Source: Ampullaceana balthica
Lineage: Eukaryota; Mollusca; Gastropoda; Lymnaeidae
Assembly: GCA_944989445.1 (NCBI GenBank)
Contig: CALYLW010000039.1
Span: 372,001-436,000 of the forward strand
Reading direction: 5' to 3'
DNA: 64,000 nucleotides
Part shown: piece by piece, positions 44,193-56,500 of the stretch
Position numbering within the stretch: position 1 is the first letter of the stretch
Layout of the letters: each line of letters begins with the position of its first letter
Notes under the pieces: generated by a model
Seen by the model: only the letters and a program-made list of their open reading frames with translations
Databases searched by the model: none
What the model was told of the DNA's origin: nothing
Program-made: the position numbers and the translations under genes

Positions 44193-46269
44193 AAATGAAT
44201 CAATGACTTCAAGCCAACTTGACTTATTAAACGTAATAATTACGTAATGTTTATATTCTTAGTTTCCCTCTCCAAACTAAAATTATTACCTTAAACGTTC
44301 CTTACAATTGACTTTCATAATGCTAACTGTGAGAAAAATTTCGTTAAACTGAAGTTAATGTTTTTAAAAAAATCAGTTTCGACAAAAATAAGTATGCTAA
44401 GAGTGGTTATTTGGGCAAATAAGCATAAAATGAACAATAAGAGATTTATATTTTTTACAGTGGTATCAGATATCAGAGATGTTACAATAAGGAAGAGCAG
44501 AGAAATTCAATTTTAGATCAAGAAAAAAAGCTCTCCAATTGTTATTTCTTACATAATTTTTAATCAACATACATAATTCCCGTAATGGATGTAATGCTTC
44601 TTGGATGTAATGCTGATTTGTTCAATAGTTTGCACCAAAAATTACTGCACCAAATATAACTCTTTTCGAACGTTCCGCATAAAATTGTTCAATATGATAA
44701 TAAATTTAATGAATCTAAAAAAAATAAATGAAAGTTCTGTATTACGTTTTTTAAAATCTGATGTGTATTTATTTTGAAAACTTCCATCATTTTTGACGGG
44801 TGATACACTAGTATTGTTAGAATTACTTATTACTTTCCATTATATATTTCTATAAAAATTCTCTAAATGTGAACAAAAATGTGTCAAATCTCACATTGTA
44901 ACATTTGTAGTTTTCGCCAATGAGGCGTCGCAAATTTTAGTTTGTTCTCTGATCACATGTTACGTTAACACACAGCGAAACAAGCGATGGGTGAAAACTT
45001 TATCAAAATACAGACGACATAGCGATCCCGGTACAAGAAAACTTACTTTACCGCCTTCCATTAGCTAGGATGCAGGGGAATGGTCCATTCGGCATAATTC
45101 GGTAAAAAGCTCTACAAAAGAATCATTACAAAAATATTTAAACATTTTAAACGTACCAAAAGTCAATATTCTGTTATAATAAACATATCTCATTGTTCCC
45201 CCAAAACATTGTTAGAATTATTAGCATTGAGTACATATAATGCCATAATAGAATTGCATAAACAGGCAATTATTCCAAGTAACTCGGAATAATCTACCGT
45301 AATTTATTTAGTGTATAGAAGGGGAGATAAGTTCTCAAAATTACCGAAGTATCAATTTTTTAAAAATATAACCTTAAGTCTATAGTGACCCTTGTGTCAT
45401 GAAATTTTAAATCAATTACTTTATTTTTACTGCATATTTCACTGAAAGTTTTTAAATCAACTCCCTCCCCCATAAAACGGGGTCAGATCAATGGTGCATT
45501 GTGCTAATACGTTTGGAATTTTTTGAAAAGCTCATATGACCTTTCAACAAGACATTGTGACCCGCGAGGCCTCGGTAAATTTGTCTGGACCCTGTACTCA
45601 CCACCCAGCCCACTCTTGCAGCACTGCACAAGACCTTGCTCTTTGGACTAATTAAACGGGGAAAGGGCAGGGCGCCAATTTTATAGCTTTTCCCCGGGCG
45701 CAAAATATCCAAGCTACGCCTTTTTTTTTCCGAGAACGTGACGAACACATCGAAGAATAAAAAAAAATGAACACATATTTCTGAACAGACACAATCTTTT
45801 GATTGCGTGAATCCTCCCTCATTTTGCTTAAGTTCGAAGATCTGCGCCCCCAAAATTTTTCATTAGTTTAATCTTATTTTATATCCGTCAACTTTGATCA
45901 TTTGAATAGCCCCCCCGGCCTTTCTCTCTCACTGATTCAGCCCGGTCCTATCGACGGGGTCTGGAGTCAACGCGTTGTCTTGGCGTGCCACGGTGTCCCA
46001 TGTCACTTGCCCATTTGTCTGATGACGTTCGGCTCAATAGACTGCCATTTGTAATCGAATATCTCTACTCGGGTGAATGTGTCCTCAACAAAAGGCTTAT
46101 CGTCCGTTCAATGGAGAGGATTCGTATATAAATATATTTTTGTGTCCTCAACAAGACCGAGGCACACTGTTCCCCCAGTGTTTCGTGCTGAATGCGTATT
46201 AATGCGCGACTCAGGTAATACGAGTTCATCAAGTGCGGATTATTTAACCTGAGCCAATGATCCTCAAAC
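44193..46269. other. Unassigned AT-rich/intergenic sequence
   Basis: About 2 kb without a feature I can name. The open frame 45488-45853 (minus) is unsupported by any recognisable domain. Patches at 45540-45720 and 45900-46070 are more GC-rich and look like old repeat remnants. Confidence 0.4.
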
Positions 46270-46505
46270 TCCTTTCGTACCCTCGCTTATATTAAATCAT
46301 CTTATCTTATCTTTTCGTAAATTTTCTTATCTTAAATTTCTTATCTTACCTATTCATATACCATTAGATAAGATATTACAGATGGTCTTTCTATACAGAA
46401 GATTATTTCGTCTTACGGGTATCCATGATGTGTGTATAATCTTACATTTTTGTTAGAGTTAAGATCCCCCCCCCCTTGTTTGTTCAGGCAACCCATTCCA
46501 CGATC
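46270..46505 (-). mobile_element. LINE 3' end, second copy, with expanded GATAA-type tail
   Basis: On the minus strand the sequence GGCAACCCATTCC / TTCTGTATAGAAAGACCATC parallels the 3' end of the LINE at 36116-36290, including the GAATGGGTTGCCTGAA block. It ends in a long imperfect AAGATAAGA tract (46290-46370). Confidence 0.7.
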
Positions 46506-46834
46506 GAATGCCAGCTACAGCTGACAAATTGTCTGTTGTGTTACACAAGGCACAATAGCTTATTCTTGAGCGAATAAGCTTCACTGGTTCAACTTGTCAC
46601 ATTCTGCATTGTATTAAGTTTTCCAGTACATTCAAGCTCCAAAATCCAATATTTGTGTGTTGATAACGCCCCTGTCTAACTTGCATGTTTCTTGTATCCT
46701 TGAATTAACAGGAGGTAATCCTTATGCATAAAAACAGCATTACGTATGGCGCAGATTTAACATTTTTACCCTTTAAAAAAAATTCCATTATTATTATAAA
46801 TTGCTTATCAGCAGTAGATGAGGCAGTGGGACAG

Positions 46835-46895
46835 CAAGGACGCAATAATCGTCTGTATAGAAGGAGCGTATGTAACATAAAAGATAAGATAAGAG
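46835..46895 (+). mobile_element. LINE 3' tail, third copy
   Basis: GACGCAATAATCGTCTGTAT followed by AGAAGGAGCGTATGTAACAT and AAAAGATAAGATAAGA is the same 3' terminus in plus orientation, reduced to about 60 bp. It is a severely 5'-truncated insertion. Confidence 0.7.
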
Positions 46896-47530
46896 CATTT
46901 TGGGTGGTTTGTCACCGTGAGTGTGTGTCCCGTTGGCATGGCATGACGATCCTTATTGTGGTAGCCGATGTGACGGAGAGTGGTGTACAGCAACTGATGT
47001 ATTTACAACAAACGAAGGTGGGCGGATTCTTCGTATGTTCCACATTTATAAGAAGACTTTAATATATTCCAATTTTCAATGGTATGTCCCATTATAGTAT
47101 CTGTTGATTGAGTTACAGAGCCGACGTCACAGCTATTTATGGAGGAAATCATGACGGGACACAACTAACAATAGTAACCAGTAAATGTTGACTAAACCTT
47201 GTCCGGTATTGACTTTTGGTTAACTTCGGCTGAAATTAGTTTTATGCATCCTTAGACTTTTGTTTCTACGTTAGTTGTTGGTTTTTCTTTTAATTGCTCA
47301 ATCCAATATTGTGGGGGGAAATCTTTCTGTTTTGCTCCCTGTTCTTATCATTAGCTCCCATTCTATTCCTCTGCTCCACAGGAGGGCAGGGTTTTGTTCG
47401 GAATGCCAACTCGCAGTTGGCGGAGCCCACAGGAAGGGAAATGTCATAACGCATTTGTCACTTACAAGTAACAACGTGTTTTCAAACAACATTCGAAAAA
47501 CTAAAAAAAAATTGGAATTAGCGCCTGTAG
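46896..47530. other. Unassigned sequence left of the satellite
   Basis: No recognisable gene. Short open frames at 46724-47062 and 47275-47571 have no domain features. A perfect short inverted repeat CCAACTCGCAGTTGG at about 47406 is the only structured spot. Confidence 0.35.
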
Positions 47531-50500
47531 GAGACTTTTCAATTTTAGTGTATCCTGAGGTCTCGCCTTAGAAACCTAGAGACTTTTCAATGTTAGTGAA
47601 CTCTGAGGTCTCGACTTAGAAACCTAGAGACTTTTCAATGTTAGTGAACTCTGAGGTCTCGCCTTAGAAACCTAGAGACTTTTCAATGTTAGTGAACTCT
47701 GAGGTCTCGACTTAGAAACCTAGAGACTTTTCAATGTTAGTGAACTCTGAGGTCTCGCCTTAGAAACCTAGAGACTTTTCAATGTTAGTGAACTCTGAGG
47801 TCTCGACTTAGAAACCTAGAGACTTTTCAATGTTAGTGAACTCTGAGGTCTCGACTTAGAAACCTAGAGACTTTTCAATGTTAGTGAACTCTGAGGTCTC
47901 GCCTTAGAAACCTAGAGACTTTTCAATGTTAGTGAACTCTGAGGTCTCGCCTTAGAAACCTAGAGACTTTTCAATGTTAGTGAACTCTGAGGTCTCGCCT
48001 TAGAAACCTAGAGACTTTTCAATGTTAGTGAACTCTGAGGTCTCGCCTTAGAAACCTAGAGACTTTTCAATGTTAGTGAACTCTGAGGTCTCGCCTTAGA
48101 AACCTAGAGACTTTTCAATGTTAGTGAACTCTGAGGTCTCGCCTTAGAAACCTAGAGACTTTTCAATGTTAGTGAACTCTGAGGTCTCGCCTTAGAAACC
48201 TAGAGACTTTTCAATGTTAGTGAACTCTGAGGTCTCGCCTTAGAAACCTAGAGACTTTTCAATGTTAGTGAACTCTGAGGTCTCGCCTTAGAAACCTAGA
48301 GACTTTTCAATGTTAGTGAACTCTGAGGTCTCGCCTTAGAAACCTAGAGACTTTTCAATGTTAGTGAACTCTGAGGTCTCGCCTTAGAAACCTAGAGACT
48401 TTTCAATGTTAGTGAACTCTGAGGTCTCGCCTTAGAAACCTAGAGACTTTTCAATGTTAGTGAACTCTGAGGTCTCGACTTAGAAACCTAGAGACTTTTC
48501 AATGTTAGTGAACTCTGAGGTCTCGACTTAGAAACCTAGAGACTTTTCAATGTTAGTGAACTCTGAGGTCTCGCCTTAGAAACCTAGAGACTTTTCAATG
48601 TTAGTGAACTCTGAGGTCTCGCCTTAGAAACCTAGAGACTTTTCAATGTTAGTGAACTCTGAGGTCTCGACTTAGAAACCTAGAGACTTTTCAATGTTAG
48701 TGAACTCTGAGGTCTCGACTTAGAAACCTAGAGACTTTTCAATGTTAGTGAACTCTGAGGTCTCGCCTTAGAAACCTAGAGACTTTTCAATGTTAGTGAA
48801 CTCTGAGGTCTCGCCTTAGAAACCTAGAGACTTTTCAATGTTAGTGAACTCTGAGGTCTCGCCTTAGAAACCTAGAGACTTTTCAATGTTAGTGAACTCT
48901 GAGGTCTCGCCTTAGAAACCTAGAGACTTTTCAATGTTAGTGAACTCTGAGGTCTCGCCTTAGAAACCTAGAGACTTTTCAATGTTAGTGAACTCTGAGG
49001 TCTCGCCTTAGAAACCTAGAGACTTTTCAATGTTAGTGAACTCTGAGGTCTCGCCTTAGAAACCTAGAGACTTTTCAATGTTAGTGAACTCTGAGGTCTC
49101 GCCTTAGAAACCTAGAGACTTTTCAATGTTAGTGAACTCTGAGGTCTCGCCTTAGAAACCTAGAGACTTTTCAATGTTAGTGAACTCTGAGGTCTCGACT
49201 TAGAAACCTAGAGACTTTTCAATGTTAGTGAACTCTGAGGTCTCGCCTTAGAAACCTAGAGACTTTTCAATGTTAGTGAACTCTGAGGTCTCGCCTTAGA
49301 AACCTAGAGACTTTTCAATGTTAGTGAACTCTGAGGTCTCGCCTTAGAAACCTAGAGACTTTTCAATGTTAGTGAACTCTGAGGTCTCGCCTTAGAAACC
49401 TAGAGACTTTTCAATGTTAGTGAACTCTGAGGTCTCGCCTTAGAAACCTAGAGACTTTTCAATGTTAGTGAACTCTGAGGTCTCGCCTTAGAAACCTAGA
49501 GACTTTTCAATGTTAGTGAACTCTGAGGTCTCGCCTTAGAAACCTAGAGACTTTTCAATGTTAGTGAACTCTGAGGTCTCGCCTTAGAAACCTAGAGACT
49601 TTTCAATGTTAGTGAACTCTGAGGTCTCGCCTTAGAAACCTAGAGACTTTTCAATGTTAGTGAACTCTGAGGTCTCGCCTTAGAAACCTAGAGACTTTTC
49701 AATGTTAGTGAACTCTGAGGTCTCGCCTTAGAAACCTAGAGACTTTTCAATGTTAGTGAACTCTGAGGTCTCGCCTTAGAAACCTAGAGACTTTTCAATG
49801 TTAGTGAACTCTGAGGTCTCGCCTTAGAAACCTAGAGACTTTTCAATGTTAGTGAACTCTGAGGTCTCGCCTTAGAAACCTAGAGACTTTTCAATGTTAG
49901 TGAACTCTGAGGTCTCGCCTTAGAAACCTAGAGACTTTTCAATGTTAGTGAACTCTGAGGTCTCGCCTTAGAAACCTAGAGACTTTTCAATGTTAGTGAA
50001 CTCTGAGGTCTCGCCTTAGAAACCTAGAGACTTTTCAATGTTAGTGAACTCTGAGGTCTCGCCTTAGAAACCTAGAGACTTTTCAATGTTAGTGAACTCT
50101 GAGGTCTCGCCTTAGAAACCTAGAGACTTTTCAATGTTAGTGAACTCTGAGGTCTCGCCTTAGAAACCTAGAGACTTTTCAATGTTAGTGAACTCTGAGG
50201 TCTCGCCTTAGAAACCTAGAGACTTTTCAATGTTAGTGAACTCTGAGGTCTCGCCTTAGAAACCTAGAGACTTTTCAATGTTAGTGAACTCTGAGGTCTC
50301 GCCTTAGAAACCTAGAGACTTTTCAATGTTAGTGAACTCTGAGGTCTCGCCTTAGAAACCTAGAGACTTTTCAATGTTAGTGAACTCTGAGGTCTCGCCT
50401 TAGAAACCTAGAGACTTTTCAATGTTAGTGAACTCTGAGGTCTCGCCTTAGAAACCTAGAGACTTTTCAATGTTAGTGAACTCTGAGGTCTCGCCTTAGA

Positions 50501-53500
50501 AACCTAGAGACTTTTCAATGTTAGTGAACTCTGAGGTCTCGCCTTAGAAACCTAGAGACTTTTCAATGTTAGTGAACTCTGAGGTCTCGCCTTAGAAACC
50601 TAGAGACTTTTCAATGTTAGTGAACTCTGAGGTCTCGCCTTAGAAACCTAGAGACTTTTCAATGTTAGTGAACTCTGAGGTCTCGCCTTAGAAACCTAGA
50701 GACTTTTCAATGTTAGTGAACTCTGAGGTCTCGCCTTAGAAACCTAGAGACTTTTCAATGTTAGTGAACTCTGAGGTCTCGCCTTAGAAACCTAGAGACT
50801 TTTCAATGTTAGTGAACTCTGAGGTCTCGCCTTAGAAACCTAGAGACTTTTCAATGTTAGTGAACTCTGAGGTCTCGCCTTAGAAACCTAGAGACTTTTC
50901 AATGTTAGTGAACTCTGAGGTCTCGCCTTAGAAACCTAGAGACTTTTCAATGTTAGTGAACTCTGAGGTCTCGCCTTAGAAACCTAGAGACTTTTCAATG
51001 TTAGTGAACTCTGAGGTCTCGCCTTAGAAACCTAGAGACTTTTCAATGTTAGTGAACTCTGAGGTCTCGCCTTAGAAACCTAGAGACTTTTCAATGTTAG
51101 TGAACTCTGAGGTCTCGCCTTAGAAACCTAGAGACTTTTCAATGTTAGTGAACTCTGAGGTCTCGCCTTAGAAACCTAGAGACTTTTCAATGTTAGTGAA
51201 CTCTGAGGTCTCGCCTTAGAAACCTAGAGACTTTTCAATGTTAGTGAACTCTGAGGTCTCGCCTTAGAAACCTAGAGACTTTTCAATGTTAGTGAACTCT
51301 GAGGTCTCGCCTTAGAAACCTAGAGACTTTTCAATGTTAGTGAACTCTGAGGTCTCGCCTTAGAAACCTAGAGACTTTTCAATGTTAGTGAACTCTGAGG
51401 TCTCGCCTTAGAAACCTAGAGACTTTTCAATGTTAGTGAACTCTGAGGTCTCGCCTTAGAAACCTAGAGACTTTTCAATGTTAGTGAACTCTGAGGTCTC
51501 GCCTTAGAAACCTAGAGACTTTTCAATGTTAGTGAACTCTGAGGTCTCGCCTTAGAAACCTAGAGACTTTTCAATGTTAGTGAACTCTGAGGTCTCGCCT
51601 TAGAAACCTAGAGACTTTTCAATGTTAGTGAACTCTGAGGTCTCGCCTTAGAAACCTAGAGACTTTTCAATGTTAGTGAACTCTGAGGTCTCGCCTTAGA
51701 AACCTAGAGACTTTTCAATGTTAGTGAACTCTGAGGTCTCGCCTTAGAAACCTAGAGACTTTTCAATGTTAGTGAACTCTGAGGTCTCGCCTTAGAAACC
51801 TAGAGACTTTTCAATGTTAGTGAACTCTGAGGTCTCGCCTTAGAAACCTAGAGACTTTTCAATGTTAGTGAACTCTGAGGTCTCGCCTTAGAAACCTAGA
51901 GACTTTTCAATGTTAGTGAACTCTGAGGTCTCGCCTTAGAAACCTAGAGACTTTTCAATGTTAGTGAACTCTGAGGTCTCGCCTTAGAAACCTAGAGACT
52001 TTTCAATGTTAGTGAACTCTGAGGTCTCGCCTTAGAAACCTAGAGACTTTTCAATGTTAGTGAACTCTGAGGTCTCGCCTTAGAAACCTAGAGACTTTTC
52101 AATGTTAGTGAACTCTGAGGTCTCGCCTTAGAAACCTAGAGACTTTTCAATGTTAGTGAACTCTGAGGTCTCGCCTTAGAAACCTAGAGACTTTTCAATG
52201 TTAGTGAACTCTGAGGTCTCGCCTTAGAAACCTAGAGACTTTTCAATGTTAGTGAACTCTGAGGTCTCGCCTTAGAAACCTAGAGACTTTTCAATGTTAG
52301 TGAACTCTGAGGTCTCGCCTTAGAAACCTAGAGACTTTTCAATGTTAGTGAACTCTGAGGTCTCGCCTTAGAAACCTAGAGACTTTTCAATGTTAGTGAA
52401 CTCTGAGGTCTCGCCTTAGAAACCTAGAGACTTTTCAATGTTAGTGAACTCTGAGGTCTCGCCTTAGAAACCTAGAGACTTTTCAATGTTAGTGAACTCT
52501 GAGGTCTCGCCTTAGAAACCTAGAGACTTTTCAATGTTAGTGAACTCTGAGGTCTCGCCTTAGAAACCTAGAGACTTTTCAATGTTAGTGAACTCTGAGG
52601 TCTCGCCTTAGAAACCTAGAGACTTTTCAATGTTAGTGAACTCTGAGGTCTCGCCTTAGAAACCTAGAGACTTTTCAATGTTAGTGAACTCTGAGGTCTC
52701 GCCTTAGAAACCTAGAGACTTTTCAATGTTAGTGAACTCTGAGGTCTCGCCTTAGAAACCTAGAGACTTTTCAATGTTAGTGAACTCTGAGGTCTCGCCT
52801 TAGAAACCTAGAGACTTTTCAATGTTAGTGAACTCTGAGGTCTCGCCTTAGAAACCTAGAGACTTTTCAATGTTAGTGAACTCTGAGGTCTCGCCTTAGA
52901 AACCTAGAGACTTTTCAATGTTAGTGAACTCTGAGGTCTCGCCTTAGAAACCTAGAGACTTTTCAATGTTAGTGAACTCTGAGGTCTCGCCTTAGAAACC
53001 TAGAGACTTTTCAATGTTAGTGAACTCTGAGGTCTCGCCTTAGAAACCTAGAGACTTTTCAATGTTAGTGAACTCTGAGGTCTCGCCTTAGAAACCTAGA
53101 GACTTTTCAATGTTAGTGAACTCTGAGGTCTCGCCTTAGAAACCTAGAGACTTTTCAATGTTAGTGAACTCTGAGGTCTCGCCTTAGAAACCTAGAGACT
53201 TTTCAATGTTAGTGAACTCTGAGGTCTCGCCTTAGAAACCTAGAGACTTTTCAATGTTAGTGAACTCTGAGGTCTCGCCTTAGAAACCTAGAGACTTTTC
53301 AATGTTAGTGAACTCTGAGGTCTCGCCTTAGAAACCTAGAGACTTTTCAATGTTAGTGAACTCTGAGGTCTCGCCTTAGAAACCTAGAGACTTTTCAATG
53401 TTAGTGAACTCTGAGGTCTCGCCTTAGAAACCTAGAGACTTTTCAATGTTAGTGAACTCTGAGGTCTCGCCTTAGAAACCTAGAGACTTTTCAATGTTAG

Positions 53501-56500
53501 TGAACTCTGAGGTCTCGCCTTAGAAACCTAGAGACTTTTCAATGTTAGTGAACTCTGAGGTCTCGCCTTAGAAACCTAGAGACTTTTCAATGTTAGTGAA
53601 CTCTGAGGTCTCGCCTTAGAAACCTAGAGACTTTTCAATGTTAGTGAACTCTGAGGTCTCGCCTTAGAAACCTAGAGACTTTTCAATGTTAGTGAACTCT
53701 GAGGTCTCGCCTTAGAAACCTAGAGACTTTTCAATGTTAGTGAACTCTGAGGTCTCGCCTTAGAAACCTAGAGACTTTTCAATGTTAGTGAACTCTGAGG
53801 TCTCGCCTTAGAAACCTAGAGACTTTTCAATGTTAGTGAACTCTGAGGTCTCGCCTTAGAAACCTAGAGACTTTTCAATGTTAGTGAACTCTGAGGTCTC
53901 GCCTTAGAAACCTAGAGACTTTTCAATGTTAGTGAACTCTGAGGTCTCGCCTTAGAAACCTAGAGACTTTTCAATGTTAGTGAACTCTGAGGTCTCGCCT
54001 TAGAAACCTAGAGACTTTTCAATGTTAGTGAACTCTGAGGTCTCGCCTTAGAAACCTAGAGACTTTTCAATGTTAGTGAACTCTGAGGTCTCGCCTTAGA
54101 AACCTAGAGACTTTTCAATGTTAGTGAACTCTGAGGTCTCGCCTTAGAAACCTAGAGACTTTTCAATGTTAGTGAACTCTGAGGTCTCGCCTTAGAAACC
54201 TAGAGACTTTTCAATGTTAGTGAACTCTGAGGTCTCGCCTTAGAAACCTAGAGACTTTTCAATGTTAGTGAACTCTGAGGTCTCGCCTTAGAAACCTAGA
54301 GACTTTTCAATGTTAGTGAACTCTGAGGTCTCGCCTTAGAAACCTAGAGACTTTTCAATGTTAGTGAACTCTGAGGTCTCGCCTTAGAAACCTAGAGACT
54401 TTTCAATGTTAGTGAACTCTGAGGTCTCGCCTTAGAAACCTAGAGACTTTTCAATGTTAGTGAACTCTGAGGTCTCGCCTTAGAAACCTAGAGACTTTTC
54501 AATGTTAGTGAACTCTGAGGTCTCGCCTTAGAAACCTAGAGACTTTTCAATGTTAGTGAACTCTGAGGTCTCGCCTTAGAAACCTAGAGACTTTTCAATG
54601 TTAGTGAACTCTGAGGTCTCGCCTTAGAAACCTAGAGACTTTTCAATGTTAGTGAACTCTGAGGTCTCGCCTTAGAAACCTAGAGACTTTTCAATGTTAG
54701 TGAACTCTGAGGTCTCGCCTTAGAAACCTAGAGACTTTTCAATGTTAGTGAACTCTGAGGTCTCGCCTTAGAAACCTAGAGACTTTTCAATGTTAGTGAA
54801 CTCTGAGGTCTCGCCTTAGAAACCTAGAGACTTTTCAATGTTAGTGAACTCTGAGGTCTCGCCTTAGAAACCTAGAGACTTTTCAATGTTAGTGAACTCT
54901 GAGGTCTCGCCTTAGAAACCTAGAGACTTTTCAATGTTAGTGAACTCTGAGGTCTCGCCTTAGAAACCTAGAGACTTTTCAATGTTAGTGAACTCTGAGG
55001 TCTCGCCTTAGAAACCTAGAGACTTTTCAATGTTAGTGAACTCTGAGGTCTCGCCTTAGAAACCTAGAGACTTTTCAATGTTAGTGAACTCTGAGGTCTC
55101 GCCTTAGAAACCTAGAGACTTTTCAATGTTAGTGAACTCTGAGGTCTCGCCTTAGAAACCTAGAGACTTTTCAATGTTAGTGAACTCTGAGGTCTCGCCT
55201 TAGAAACCTAGAGACTTTTCAATGTTAGTGAACTCTGAGGTCTCGCCTTAGAAACCTAGAGACTTTTCAATGTTAGTGAACTCTGAGGTCTCGCCTTAGA
55301 AACCTAGAGACTTTTCAATGTTAGTGAACTCTGAGGTCTCGCCTTAGAAACCTAGAGACTTTTCAATGTTAGTGAACTCTGAGGTCTCGCCTTAGAAACC
55401 TAGAGACTTTTCAATGTTAGTGAACTCTGAGGTCTCGCCTTAGAAACCTAGAGACTTTTCAATGTTAGTGAACTCTGAGGTCTCGCCTTAGAAACCTAGA
55501 GACTTTTCAATGTTAGTGAACTCTGAGGTCTCGCCTTAGAAACCTAGAGACTTTTCAATGTTAGTGAACTCTGAGGTCTCGCCTTAGAAACCTAGAGACT
55601 TTTCAATGTTAGTGAACTCTGAGGTCTCGCCTTAGAAACCTAGAGACTTTTCAATGTTAGTGAACTCTGAGGTCTCGCCTTAGAAACCTAGAGACTTTTC
55701 AATGTTAGTGAACTCTGAGGTCTCGCCTTAGAAACCTAGAGACTTTTCAATGTTAGTGAACTCTGAGGTCTCGCCTTAGAAACCTAGAGACTTTTCAATG
55801 TTAGTGAACTCTGAGGTCTCGCCTTAGAAACCTAGAGACTTTTCAATGTTAGTGAACTCTGAGGTCTCGCCTTAGAAACCTAGAGACTTTTCAATGTTAG
55901 TGAACTCTGAGGTCTCGCCTTAGAAACCTAGAGACTTTTCAATGTTAGTGAACTCTGAGGTCTCGCCTTAGAAACCTAGAGACTTTTCAATGTTAGTGAA
56001 CTCTGAGGTCTCGCCTTAGAAACCTAGAGACTTTTCAATGTTAGTGAACTCTGAGGTCTCGCCTTAGAAACCTAGAGACTTTTCAATGTTAGTGAACTCT
56101 GAGGTCTCGCCTTAGAAACCTAGAGACTTTTCAATGTTAGTGAACTCTGAGGTCTCGCCTTAGAAACCTAGAGACTTTTCAATGTTAGTGAACTCTGAGG
56201 TCTCGCCTTAGAAACCTAGAGACTTTTCAATGTTAGTGAACTCTGAGGTCTCGCCTTAGAAACCTAGAGACTTTTCAATGTTAGTGAACTCTGAGGTCTC
56301 GCCTTAGAAACCTAGAGACTTTTCAATGTTAGTGAACTCTGAGGTCTCGCCTTAGAAACCTAGAGACTTTTCAATGTTAGTGAACTCTGAGGTCTCGCCT
56401 TAGAAACCTAGAGACTTTTCAATGTTAGTGAACTCTGAGGTCTCGCCTTAGAAACCTAGAGACTTTTCAATGTTAGTGAACTCTGAGGTCTCGCCTTAGA

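Noticed and set aside
45488..45853. 121-codon open frame on the minus strand
   Set aside because: No domain, no splice context, and located in repeat-derived intergenic sequence; could be a repeat fragment but I cannot name it.
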